64,000 bases of DNA from assembly GCA_911728435.2 (NCBI GenBank), contig OU452199.1, forward strand, positions 24,066,860-24,130,859, written 5' to 3'. The position numbers were made by a program, and so were the translations under genes. Each line of letters begins with the position of its first letter. Position 1 is the stretch's first letter. The notes beneath the pieces are model-generated. The model ran no database searches, was not told where the DNA came from, and worked only from the letters and a program-made list of their open reading frames with translations. This DNA is from Apoderus coryli (taxonomy: Eukaryota > Arthropoda > Insecta > Coleoptera > Attelabidae). Shown here piece by piece: positions 47,278-58,611 of this stretch.

Positions 47278-47634
47278 TTGTGCCTTACACCCGTGCAGGG
47301 GGCGCCGCGGGTGTGGACCTTTTACTTCCCCCTTACTCGTGGGACATATATGGACCTAATTAAAACAAAAAAGGTAGAGAAGGAGAGGGAGGCAGAGAAG
47401 GGATCCGACCAGGAGACCGTCTCGAGCCAGACCTCGGAAACTAACACTCACGTGGGGGAGATCACCTCGGACCACGGGAGTGAAGATAAATCAGCGGGCT
47501 CAGGAAAGACCGCTGATCAGATCTCCGAAGGGGTAGGAAAACTAACCCTTCGCAGGAAACCCCGATCTGGGGCGCAACGCAAGAAGGCGAAGAGAGCGAA
47601 ACTTGCTGAGGGGACTAGCTGGCTGTGGCAATGA
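47278..47634 (+). pseudogene. ORF1 remnant of the I-like element
   Basis: Open frame with a charged stretch (KKVEKEREAEKGSDQE) and then TLRRKPRSGAQRKKAKRAKL, a basic motif usual in ORF1 proteins of insect non-LTR elements. The zinc-knuckle region is absent, and the sequence passes straight into the endonuclease, so most of ORF1 is deleted. Confidence 0.6.
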
Positions 47635-48364
47635 GGGACTTTGAAGTGGCCCTCATTCAGGAGCCGTGGATTAGGGACGGAAAAATCATGGGTCTGGGGG
47701 GGATAAAAGAACTTATATACAGTAAATCCGAAAACTCCCCAAGAACGTGTATAGTAGCCAAAAAAGGTATTGCCATTGGTGAACTTTTGCTCTAGGGATC
47801 TGACTAGCATCAGAATCAACAGGAGGGGTGCCGAGGGAGCTTGTTCTCGCATCGGCGTACCTTCCGTACGATGACCCGAATCCACCACCGACCGGGGCAA
47901 TGGACGAGCTATTGAGACAATGTCGTAATCTGGGAACTCAGATGGTCATTGGCTGCGATGCAAATTCACACCACATGACATGGGACAGCACAGACACCAA
48001 CCATAGAGGTGAGTTATTACTACAGTATATTTTGGCTAACAATTTGGACATTTTAAATGTAGGAAAAGAACCGACTTTTGTAAATTCAGTGCGAAAGGAG
48101 GTAATTGACATAACAATAGCTACTACATTTGTCAGTAGTTTTGTAACAAATTGGCATGTGTCTGATGAGGTAAGTTGCTCGGATCACAGACACATCAATT
48201 TTAATATAGGGGATATGATCCAATCCTATGAAACCTATCAAAATCCTCGAAGGGCAAACTGGGGAGCATATCATGCTGAACTAGTAAGCAATATTAGAGA
48301 AATAAAAAGTACCATAAGGGACTCTCACGACCTAGACTTGGTGGCGGACCAAATACATAATTGA
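47625..48364 (+). pseudogene. Endonuclease domain of the I-like element
   Basis: Starts in one frame with MRDFEVALIQEPWIRDGK (47632-47790, containing the catalytic Glu), is broken by a TAG and frameshift near 47790-47830, and resumes at 47828 with ELVLASAYLPYDDPNPPP, the catalytic IGCDANSHHMTW and the C-terminal SCSDHRHI. This is an APE-type endonuclease that nicks target DNA for reverse transcription. A TGA at 48362 ends the frame. Confidence 0.88.
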
Positions 48365-48391
48365 TGCAAATGGGACTGTTATAGCAAGGGA

Positions 48392-49720
48392 TTGACAGAT
48401 TATAATAAAGGATTAAGGAAAGCTAAGATAGACTCATGGAGGAGGTACTGCGAGGACATAGAAAGGACTCCAGAATGTGCCAGACTCGGTAGAATTCTCG
48501 CGAAGGGAACAGGAGACACCATTACGACTATAAGGGGAGAAAACGGTGTTATCACAAATACGGGAAGGGATACTATTAGAGAACTTCTGAGAGTACACTT
48601 TCCCGGCTGCGAAATTACAAATATGTCACTGGAAAATTGGCAGCATGCGAATCTGGGACCCAAAATAAAGGCTACCAGAGAGAGCTGGCAATACGCAAAG
48701 ACAGTGATAAATTGTAGTAAAATTAAATGGGCCTTGAGAACATTTAAACCATATAAATCGCCGGGAATTGACGGCATTTATCCAAAAATGCTGCAGGAGG
48801 GAGCGGACTCCCTGATTAGCAGCCTGTGTATGGTATTCCGGGGCAGTCTGGCACTGGGATATCTGCCGAAAAGTTGGCAGATAAGCAGAGTAGCATTTAT
48901 ACCCAAACCTGGGAAATCCGGACAGGAAGGGGCAAAGGCTATGCGACCAATAAGTCTAACGTCTTTCTTGCTAAAGACGCTGGAAAAAATAATAGACATA
49001 TTCGGGACGGGGCTCTGGAGATAGTTCCATTACACCCTAACCAATATGCGTTTAGGTGCGGCATGTCAACTCAGACAGCGCTGCATCAATTAGTTAGTAA
49101 GGCGGAATACGCCCTGGAGAGCAGGGATGTTCTACTTGCAACCTTCCTGGACATACAGGGAGCCTTCGATAACGTTTTAACGAACTCAATCCTAGGAGCA
49201 CTGAGGCAACGAGGCATCAATGCGACTTGCTGCAGGTGGATAAACTGCATGCTTAAAGGAAGAATGGTATGTACTTCAGTAATGGGGGATACAATATTAG
49301 CTAAGCCTGTACGACGGTGCCCGCAGGGGGGAGTATTATCTCCTCTGATGTGGAACCTTGTTACAGACGAGTTGCTAAGAGTTCTGGACAATGAAGGATT
49401 TGGGGTTCTAGGCTTTGCAGACGACCTAGTCATACATGTCCAGGGAAAGTTTAATAGCATAGTAAGGGAACGTATGCAACGGGCCCTTGATATAGCAACA
49501 AGCTGGACTTTGGAACAGGGACTAAGAATGAGCCCGTCAAAGTCAGCAATGATCGCTTTGACCAGGAGGAAGAAAACAGAGGGACTAGGACCACTGTACC
49601 TTCACGGTGAAATAGTAAAAATGTCCGGGGAGGTAAAGTATTTAGGGGTCACTCTAGACTCAAAGCTTACCTGGACCGCACACCTTAAAAGCACCAGAGC
49701 AAGAGCGGAGAGAACGCTTA
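48392..49720 (+). pseudogene. Reverse transcriptase of the I-like element, N-terminal and catalytic part
   Basis: 48392-49000 gives the RT entry (SPGIDGIYPKMLQEG, VAFIPKPGKS, AMRPISLTSFLLKTLEKII). A frameshift near 49000 changes the frame, which then runs to 49720: HPNQYAFRCGMSTQTALHQL, LDIQGAFDNV (first Asp), CPQGGVLSPLMWNL and catalytic GFADDLVIHV, then VKYLGVTLDSKLTW. The frame is cut at 49720 by the inserted DNA element. Confidence 0.9.
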
Positions 49721-51430
49721 CCCAGTAAAGACATACGTAAATTAAACGTTGATTTAACGTGTCAATCGTTGATAATTGGTCTTACGTTAGAAAAGTGACG
49801 GTTTATTTTAAGTTTAATTTTACACCCTTCAATTTAAACGTTATAGACACGTGGTGTTATTATCTAAATACAACTACCTACATTTATTATGTTTAAGTAA
49901 CGTTGTATATGTATTATAAATAAACCATAATATAAAAACGTTTGTTTTAGGTGTTTTTTAAACGCGTGTCAAACATTGTCAAAATTAAAGACGTTTATAA
50001 AACGTTCTTTATGTAATTTATAATAAACCGATATTTATAGCTAAAATAACGTTAGAAAATGTTCATTAGAAGCGCATAATTTTTAGAGGCAACAATAAAA
50101 ACGTTAAAATTGCGTTTTTTAAGTATTTTATAATAATTCTAAAATTACAGTTAAGGTCGTTACCTTAACTAAAACTTAAACTTAAATATCCCATAAAAAT
50201 TCTTATTGCTTAATATGGGAAAATTCAAAACGTTTATATATTGTTTATAAAGTATGTTATCACAATTCCAAATGTACCTACAATTAGAAGAACGTGTGAA
50301 ATTATTCTTAAAATGAGCAATATTTGAAGTGGGAAATTTTAAAACGTTGATTATTACGATTCAAAATACTTTTGAAAAATGTGTCAATGAATCGTTTGAT
50401 GTAAAACTAGAATTATTGAAATAACAACGAATATTACGTCCTATATGTATTTTCAAAAATATAGAATATATAAAGGTTTAATCTTAATTTGCCTACCAGT
50501 TGAAACAGTAAAACAAACACTTTATATGTAAGTAAATCCCTAATATACCGATTTAGTTAGTTTACTTTTGAAAACACCATTTAAAAGGTGTTTAAATTGT
50601 ATAACTTTACACAAAGTTTACAAGAGTAATGCCAAATATTTGTTAACAAGTTACTTAAATCTTATAATGATTTGTTGGGTTTTTCTTTTTTTTTATGCAA
50701 AAATATAAGTTTCAGAATAGTTTTACAACATATTTTTTCCAATCTTGAATAAGAAGTTAAAAATAAGTGGTATTATACCTACTTAAATACCTAGTAAGCG
50801 GCCCAAGCAATCACAAAAAAATGTTTTTGTTTTTGCTATATGAACACCTGTTTGTGTAGTTTCACACATTTCAAACGTTGCTTGAACGTTGAAGGCAGGC
50901 CGTTGTTACACCATTAAATTATAAAGCATATGATTGGCCGAAAACGTATGTGAAGGTCGTAATGTTTGTTAGTGAATAAAATCTTATAGTTGTTTTTTAA
51001 CAGTGATGCCAAAGTGAGAAATTCTTCTCATACTATAGGAGATATAAAGATATATATAATCTAATTAATACTTTTCATAATAGGTACGTATACTTTCGGG
51101 GTTTCCAGAAATTTATAAATTTTAACACACACTTTTTTGAATTTGATTAAAGTCAAACAACATAAGTGTATTTTCAACAATTCTTCTTTATTGAAATGAT
51201 TTACAAAAAGAAACATTCCACATTAAATCGTGTATCACAGAAATTTGCTATTTACATAATAAGTAGTAGGTATAACCAAATTTAAGTTTTCGAAAAATTT
51301 TATATAAACCTCATGTTTTTTGCTATTAAATAAAAGTTTTTCCACAAAGTGTATGTAGGTAAGTATACATGTTTGAATCCATATTATACCTTAAAACACT
51401 AGGTAAGAATTCTTTGTAAGATTTATTAAT

Positions 51431-51472
51431 GCCACTGAAGATGGAACAGTAAAGTTCCGAAACATGTTTGGC
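51431..51472 (+). ncRNA. Hammerhead-ribozyme-like motif inside the DNA element
   Basis: Best-formed copy: stem I GCCA/UGGC perfect, core CUGAAGA, extra U, stem II GGAAC/GUUCC perfect with loop AGUAAA, core GAA, palindromic ACAUGU, cleavage-site U. Same layout as the copies at 6748 and 58453 but with different stem sequences, so base pairing rather than sequence is kept. Probably the remnant of a Penelope-like or retrozyme insertion nested in this element. Confidence 0.75.
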
Positions 51473-51718
51473 TGATTCGAACATGTATATAAAAATATTT
51501 TCTGTATATACGCCTTTGATTTATAAAATTTAAAGCTTTTTTTAGGTATAATAAGACAGACTTAAAATGACAATTAAATTTAATTAAAAGGCTACCCGAC
51601 TTGGCAACAATGGTTTTAGGTAAATCGCGGGTAGGTATTAGAATTAGAATTTATAATCTATTTTATATTTATTACGTTATATCCAAGCACTGGAAGGGTT
51701 CAAACAAAATAAATAATG

Positions 51719-52268
51719 TGGTAGCAAAGAATAATAATTAGGTATCATTGTTAATAGTGCGGTTATAATAAAAATCAAGTGCTACAATTAGTTCAAAAAG
51801 ATTTAACAAGTGTAATATTATTAAAAATTAAGTGAGATTCGGTATTGAAGGACTTTTTAGAAGAATTATAGAGGTAGCAAAGAATAATAATTATGATTGT
51901 AAATTGTGCCAATATAATAAAAATCAAGTGCTACAATTAGTTAAAAAATATTTAAGTATTTTAATATTATTAAAAATTAAGTGATGTTTGGTATTGAGGG
52001 CCTTTCTAAAAAAAATTATGAAAATAGTGCGAATATAATAAAAAGAAAGTGCTACAATTAGTTCAAAAAGATTTAAGAAGTGTAATATTATTAAAAATTA
52101 AGTGAGATTCGGTATTGAGGGACTTTTTAGAAGAAATATAGAGGTAGCAAAGAATAATAATTATGATTGTAAATTGTGCGAATATAATAAAAATCAAGTG
52201 CTACAATTAGTTAAAAAATATTTAAGTAGTTTAATATTATTAAAAATTAAGTGATGTTCGGTATTGAG
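51719..52268 (+). repeat. Tandem array, monomers of about 135-150 bp in a 270-bp dimer
   Basis: Four related units each with ATAATAAAAATCAAGTGCTA, then AATTAGTT, AATATTATTAAAAATTAAGT and a GGTATTGAG end. GTAGCAAAGAATAATAATTA recurs at 51721, 51873 and 52143; the last two are 270 bp apart, showing a higher-order dimer. Confidence 0.85.
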
Positions 52269-53688
52269 TTTCTAGAAGAATTATGAAATTTTTAATGGCC
52301 AATCAATTAGGAATACAGTTCAACTGTAAAGGTCGCTTCAACAAAATGGTTTTGAAAAGAAAACACTTTTGAGCACTATTTTAGGTAAGATTTTATTATG
52401 ATACTAAAACGGGTTAAACATATTTGATATTTACACAGGGTATAAAATTAGTGCGTTAAGATTCATTTACGCATTATTTACCACCATATTTGCAGAAAAA
52501 TGTTATAAATAAAAATTATGCGCCCTATTAATGTACATATTTTTTAAAATAAGTATATTTCGTACTCGTTTATACTCATCAGCCAGCCACACCACTCGAT
52601 ATTTTGCTTTTAGAACACTAATGAAAATTAGATTATAAAATTTGAAAAAATTCACAGGAAAAAAATTTAAAATTGACAAATTAATGCAATGAATTTACTG
52701 GGTGTTTGGTTTATTGCAATCAGAAAATATAATTTTAGATTAAAAGTAAATATCTTTTGCTTTTGCCTAAAAATGTATAGAGTATCTATACGCTTCTAGC
52801 AAAAATAACATTACATTCTAAATATTTATAATTATATTATGCTAATACCTATGTATACATTTTTCATTTCAGAAGCAGCCAAATTGAACTTTCCCGTGCA
52901 CCAGAAAAATGAGTTGCAAGCATTATTTATGTATTAGATTTATGATTTATTGATTTTTTAAATTAATTAAAATTCCCTATCGTAAGCGGTTAAGAAGCAG
53001 TCAAAATTTAAGCATAATTCTATATTTTATTCTTCTTAATATGTGAAAGACTTATTTGTTCCTGAATTTAACTTTCTACTTGTTATTAAAAAAAATGTTC
53101 CTATGTTTAGAATAAATTACATATTTATAGACAATTTGTTATCTTACATTTTACACTAGTAATGATTCTAGAACATTTTCTTATAATTATATACAACAAA
53201 AAATGTAAAGTGTTTTTATCCTAATAAAATAACGGACAAAGTTCGATGCTAAAAGTATGTCTCCAATATCCTAAATCGTTAAATCAAAAAGTTGGAATGT
53301 TGGTTGTAAATATATTAAAAACAAATCAAAAATCCGTTTGTTTTTTGTGTTATTCAATATTTTGATATAAAATATTGTCAAAAAGAAATTACAAAATTAT
53401 TCGATACAACGTAAGTTTCGGCGACAGAAAGTGTTCGCCGAAACGTGCATTATTGTATCGTATAATTTTGTAAGTTATATTTGACCACAATATCCAACAT
53501 TAAAAAACACCAAAAACACGCAAATGTTTATATTTTTTGGTTTAACTATTTAACAAGAAGGGCATTATTTTTTCATCAAACTTTTGTACCAACCCAACAA
53601 TGGAAATCTGGTAGTTTTATTGATTTATTCCATACATTTTACCAACGTATATTTCACGTTAAAAAATATATAAAAGCCACATTAAATA

Positions 53689-53896
53689 ACGTGAAATCAA
53701 ACGTTATTTAAACATTCCTAAAATGAGTAATTAATACGATTAAACAAACGTTAATTATTAGCTTTTAAAAAACGATAAATGCATGTATATGTAATACATG
53801 CATTTGTCGTTTTTTAAAAGCTAAGAATTAACGTTTGTGTAATCGTATTATTAACGTATTTGAGAACCGTTTAAATAACGTTTGATTTCACCGTTG
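53689..53896. repeat. Subterminal palindrome of the DNA element
   Basis: AACGTGAAATCAAACGTTA at 53689 and its complement near 53872-53896, with inner arms meeting at a short spacer around 53790 (ATGCATGTATATGTAATACATGCAT). About 90-100 bp per arm, imperfect, rich in AACGTT motifs. Confidence 0.75.
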
Positions 53897-54085
53897 AATA
53901 TATATACATAAATACGTTCAATACACGTTTTTATATAGCATTTAACTAACGTTTCGTTATTAGTGTTCTGTAACGTGAAAAAGCGCGACATATAAAAGTA
54001 AAATGTACGTATTTAATGTATCTTTTTTTGGAAAGGTGTTTTGTAATGATAAACGTTAAATAAACGTATGTGTGTTTACTGGGTA

Positions 54086-55412
54086 TGTTACTCAGACGCT
54101 CTCATGGGAAAACATGGGGACTAAATCCAAAGATGATGCACTGGTTGTACACTGCGGTAGTTAGACCTATGATAACATACTCGTCGCTGATTTGGTGGAC
54201 GAAAACGGAACAGCATACCGCCATTGCTGAGTTGGGCAGGGTACAGAGGCTTGCCTGCTTAGCAATGACGGGCGCTGTTAGAACTACTCCGACAGCCGCA
54301 ATGGAAGTATTGCTGAACCTCCCACCCTTGCACATCATGGTAAGGATGGAGGCGGGGGCGGCATTCATTAGACTGCGAGGGTTGGTAGGAACTGTACCCA
54401 CTTATCGGGGACATACCAAAATTGGGGTATGCATTGGGGTATGCATGGCATCATAGACATGCCCATGGACCACATCATACCAAAATTTAAATTTGACATA
54501 AACTTCGAAGTGCATATTGTGGACCGCGAAGTTCTTGATCAATACTGCATACGGACACTGAGAGGGATAACCTGGTTTACGGATGGGTCAAAAACCGAAA
54601 GTGGAAGTGGTGCAGGAATATACAGTGAGACAAGGAACACGAATCTAAGATTCTCATTGGGGAAAAACACATCCGTATTTCAAGCGGAAGTGTTTGCAAT
54701 TCTACAGTGTGCAAAACTAAACAGATTGAGGGCTTATACAAACAAGCGATTCAATATATGTTCAGATAGCCAGGCGGCCTTAAAGGCTCTGAGAAGCCCC
54801 AAGGTTACAACCAAACTGGTATGGGAATGCCAAACAGAACTTAGGGCCTTGGCGGACCAAAATAGGGTTAATCTAGTGTGGGTCCCGGGGCACTCGGGAA
54901 TAGAAGGCAACGAGAGAGCGGATTGGCTAGCTAGACAAGCCTCTGAAACCACATATACTGGCACGGAACCTTCGCTGGGCTTGTCTAAAAGAACGGCGAG
55001 GGAACTCCTCAAGTGCTGGGCCAAAAGCGAGCACCAGAGATATTGGGAACATATTCCCAAGCAGGAGCATGGGAAGAGGTTTATACCTGGTGCAGCAACA
55101 AAACGCACTGGAAAACTGCTATCATTAAGCTGGAGTCAGATACGAATAACTATGGGACTCCTTACTGGGCATTGCGCTCTGAGAGACCACCTAAATAAGA
55201 TGGGGCTGTACAATGAGGACCTGCAATGCAGATTGTGTAATGGGGCAGTTGAAACAGCTTACCATGTAATATGTGAGTGTGCAGTTATACAAGGAAGACG
55301 ACACGCTATTTTTGGGCATGCGCTGATTGCGCCAGCAGATATTGACACCCAACACATAACTGAACTCCACAAGTTAGTGGAGGGTACAGGGCTGCTGGAT
55401 TGGGTGGCATAA
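54086..55412 (+). pseudogene. RT end and RNase H of the I-like element
   Basis: 54086-54430 carries the RT C-terminus (LRRSHGKTWGLNPKMMHWLY, VVRPMITYSSLIWW). A 12-base tandem duplication (ATTGGGGTATGC, 54420-54443) and a frame change follow. The frame ending at 55412 then holds an RNase H domain: TWFTDGSKTESGSGAG (Asp), FQAEVFAILQCAK (Glu), ICSDSQAALKAL (Asp), GHSGIEGNERADWLA (His, Asp), and finally a CCHC-like knuckle LCNGAVETAYHVICEC. This is the classic end of I-type ORF2. Confidence 0.9.
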
Positions 55413-55496
55413 TATACGGGGATTTTCACAATAAGCCCATGAGGCTGCAGTGAAACCGGGGACTAAAGTCGTACGGACCCTTTAAAAAAAAAAAAA

Positions 55497-56732
55497 GGTA
55501 TAAATAGGTACCCTCAAACAACAGTAACAAAACAACACTGCCCGAAGACAGGCTATAGAAACTTTAGCGTTAAGTAGTGAGATCTGAGATCAGCCCGGCC
55601 GACAGGAAAAGTACAAAACCGAGGCACTATGATATATCCCTACCACCACGCGCTTGCCTCGATACAGCTTCAAATTGTACCGATGGCAATAAGGTCCACA
55701 CCAACAATAAGAATGATTGAATTCGAGGTACACTATAATTCAATGAATTCCTTATACATGAACTCATATTCTTGCCGGAAATATAATCTGAGCAAAACAA
55801 ATAGAAGAGTTTTGAGAGAATAATATCTTTTTATTCGTTTAAAAAGAGCATTTAATATTGTTTCAATTCTCTTTATGATATTTAATAATCGACACATATG
55901 ATCGCAATAATATTAGGATCTAATAAAAATATATTGATAACCTACCGTTGATTGAAATATTCCCCTTAGAATTAACGCAACCAGTTGTATTTTCCAAGTA
56001 AATGTACGTTTATTTAGATTTCAATAATTTGCCTATTATTTCCAGAAAATCAAATCAATCATTATCTTAATGATGAGAAAATGCTTATACAACAGTTGTA
56101 TTTAACTCAAAAGAAAAGAATCCAAAAATAAGTCTGTAATTGGATATGCAATATATTTTTTTCCTGTCTACTTTCGATCGCAGTGAACAACACCTAATTC
56201 TAATGGTAAATGATTATTTTCAATTATTAAAGTACGTTTACGCTATTACGATCTTCGATCGATATTTTATTATAATATTAGTGATCCCTTATCTGTTAAA
56301 ATATTAGGAGAATTTCAATCATCCAACTTCCTAGACTTGATACTATTTATCCGTATCCGTATTTAGGATAATGGTATTATTTTCCTGCCAAAAGTGTAAA
56401 AATGCAGTCGAACTTCTGAAAATGTGTTTGTTTATTTACGGATGAGTGCCGGTATATCAATAAATTAATATTTGTTCTTGTTGGTTGTGTTAAGTTATTT
56501 ATTTTTTTATTTTCAGTTATAACACATAGTATGTTCTTAGTAAGATAATAAAAAATCTTGACAAAATAAATGTATGAGGTCCCATTGCAAAATAATAATA
56601 AAAAATTAATCTTTCAAAAAAAAGTAAAATATTACTGATACCAGTTATTTGTGTTGGGGAAAATGCAACGTACATCATTTTCCTTGCCCATTTGTGTACT
56701 TTCATACCAATATACCAGCTTTTCCAAAAATT
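55497..56732. other. AT-rich interval without a gene
   Basis: After the A tail some 120 bp are moderately GC-rich (to about 55620), possibly the flank of the old insertion site. Otherwise no coding signal. Confidence 0.55.
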
Positions 56733-56734
56733 AT

Positions 56735-57032
56735 ATACAGGGTGAGTTTTTCGATACAAAGGCAATCAACTAAATTTTTAAGTCCAGTTCTAGATTTTTT
56801 TTGTAACTTTCAATACTACTGTTCTTTGAGACGTAGCAGTATAATGTCTCACAAGGAAATAGGAAAAATAGTAAAAAAGTTATAATCCAAAAAAGCTTTA
56901 GTTAAAATCTATAAATCCCCCGGTATGTTATTAAGGAAGAGGAATTGTCACGTTTACTTGGTCAGTTGGTGTTCTCTATAAGAGGTTTATAAGTGGTAAA
57001 AGTATGTAGAGTTCCTCATAACTCACCTTGTA
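56735..57032. mobile_element. Short MITE-like element
   Basis: Begins TACAGGGTGAG (56736) and ends CTCACCTTGTA (57022-57032), a short inverted terminus of the IS630/mariner type, enclosing about 280 bp of AT-rich sequence without an ORF. Candidate non-autonomous relative of the transposase elements in this window. Confidence 0.5.
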
Positions 57033-57493
57033 TCAAAATATACATTTTTAAAAACACTAAAAGAAAAGTATCAAATCTATCTAAAAACACGCATTACAAA
57101 CAAATTATATATATTTACTAGCATATAGTTTTGCATAAAATAACCAATCTTACTTTTGTGTAGATTGATTTTTGTAAAATCAAAATGAAAATAAAGCTTG
57201 GTTAATTAGGCATTTGCACTTGTGTTGGGTGTGTAACTAGGTTTCGTATTGATCGATTTATTTCGATATTACGCAAATAATAAGTACGTGGTGTATGATG
57301 GTGAAATTTTTTAAATAAAGTGGGGCATCCGCAGTTCTCCAATTTTTCTTGTTGCCAGATTTTGAATAAATTGAATTAATATTATTATTAATAATATTAT
57401 TAGTTAATAATAGTGAATTTTTTTAACAACCAACATATTTTAGCAAAAGTAAAATAAAACAAACTTGATTAAATAAATTTTGTGTTTGATTAA
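57033..57493. other. AT-rich interval related to the next repeat
   Basis: The segment about 57208-57310 is a diverged direct copy of 57483-57575 (TTGGGTGT, GTGGTG-GATGATG landmarks), so this is probably an older half of the same repeat family. Confidence 0.4.
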
Positions 57494-57710
57494 GCATCTG
57501 CGCATGTGTTGGGTGTAAATATATTTCGGATAAATTACGCTATAAAGCGAATAAAGAGTATGTGGTGGATGATGAAAATTGACGATTTGGGAACTCCCAA
57601 ATCGTCAATTTTTTCAATAAAATAAAGTCATTAGATAAGAAAAAAGATATCTTCTCACAATAGCGTAATTTATCCGAAATATATTTACACCCAACACATG
57701 CGCAGATGCT
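57494..57710. repeat. 217-bp palindrome with a perfect 18-bp core
   Basis: Outer arms 57494-57545 and 57659-57709 are inverted copies (GCATCTGCGCATGTGTTGGG and complement). The centre is an exact palindrome 57575-57592/57595-57612 with only two bases between the arms. No ORF. Confidence 0.8.
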
Positions 57711-58136
57711 GAGTGCAGGTATATCAATAAATAGATAAAAAGATATATCAAAAAGACCGCAGGTGTCCTCTCAAAATAAATATAGTAAATAGACAAGATT
57801 ATTTATTGCCATGAGATCAGTGGATATGTTCACTTAAGTATTAGAAAGGCAATCAGACATTTGATGGTCCAACAAAGAAAGTATGTAGAAGAAGGCCGAT
57901 TCTATTTAGCAAATTATTTGAATAAAATAGTTATTTTAAAAATGTTTCGCATCAAAGGAGCCGCACCAAAAGTAATTCACGACTTGACCTGAATATTTAA
58001 CTGTATGTAAAAACACATGGCATATTTTACACATGTTTGGCTTTGGACGGGATCTACATGGCCTGGAACTCGTTTTGGTTGAGGATTAGAGTGAATAAAA
58101 GCTGTCACGGTTTATAATTATTGTTGACAAACGGCC
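57711..58136. other. Interval with a partial repeat copy
   Basis: No gene. 57988-58130 is a direct, diverged copy of 59466-59600, so a piece of the dispersed repeat is duplicated here. Confidence 0.5.
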
Positions 58137-58452
58137 AATATACTCAGTTGCAGTCGTCGAGGCAACTGCAACCTTAAAAAGAAATTGAGATCGATTTGAA
58201 TATATCGACACATTTCTTGCATCTCTATTACTGATCTGTCATTCATTCATTCTGATGTTGACAATTTGAGCATCCGCGTCAAATTAAATGTATCCGTTAG
58301 GTCTCCAGTTTTCTTTACATTTCTTAACATTCGTCACGTCAAATACTAATATTTTATATATTAAAGAAGTAGTCCATTTTTAAGTGAGAAATAAGAGTCG
58401 AAACTCCACAAAATCAATTTAATACCTCACTCTGAGAGTGCCAGGTTAAATT

Positions 58453-58495
58453 TACCATACATCTTTCGAAGCTACTAGCCTCATCTTCAGTGGTA
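58453..58495 (-). ncRNA. Hammerhead-ribozyme-like motif, left arm of second foldback
   Basis: Minus strand from 58495: stem I UACCA/UGGUA perfect, core CUGAAGA, extra U, six-base stem II GAGGCU/AGCUUC with loop AGU (one G-U pair), core GAA, then AGAUGU in place of the ACAUGU palindrome, cleavage-site A. Only stem III is weakened. Confidence 0.68.
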
Positions 58496-58568
58496 ATATA
58501 TCGAAAATTAAAGGTAATACACAATATATTGAATTCCCTACTCATTTTAGATATTAATCTAGGTGGTA

Positions 58569-58611
58569 ATCCACTGAAAATGAGGCTAGTAGCGTCGAAA
58601 CGTGTATGATA
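58569..58611 (+). ncRNA. Hammerhead-ribozyme-like motif, right arm (decayed)
   Basis: Plus-strand mirror of the left-arm motif. The core has CUGAAAA in place of CUGAAGA (the invariant G is lost), stem II has one mismatch, stem I is weakened, stem III reads ACGUGU. Probably inactive. Confidence 0.5.

Larger units (their letters stand above)
49721..54083. mobile_element. 4363-bp DNA element with TA target duplication, no transposase
   Basis: Terminal inverted repeats start CCCAGTAAAGACATACGT on the left and CCCAGTAAACACACATACGT on the right (complement), flanked by TA on both sides (49719-49720 and 54084-54085). Both subterminal regions are strewn with AACGTT, AAACGT and ACGTTT motifs (dozens in 49740-50400 and 53690-54070), which may bind a transposase. 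No ORF over 80 codons has a domain, so the element is non-autonomous. It contains a hammerhead-like motif (51431), a tandem array (51719-52268) and a subterminal palindrome (53689-53896). Superfamily unassigned. Confidence 0.85.
47030..55496 (+). mobile_element. I-like non-LTR retrotransposon split by a DNA element
   Basis: Remains of ORF1, endonuclease, RT and RNase H in order, a 3-prime untranslated segment and a 13-base A tail (55484-55496). The 5-prime end is not precisely placed. The element is interrupted at 49719 by a 4363-bp insertion (49721-54083); removing it brings the RT C-terminal frame back into register across a TA. RNase H within a non-LTR ORF2 suggests the I/Loa group. Several frameshifts before and after show it was dead or dying. 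Confidence 0.88.

Noticed and set aside
53405..53460. Palindrome with GAAACGTGC considered as a hammerhead
   Set aside because: It is a simple hairpin (GTTTCGGCGA/TCGCCGAAAC); the CUGANGA core is missing.
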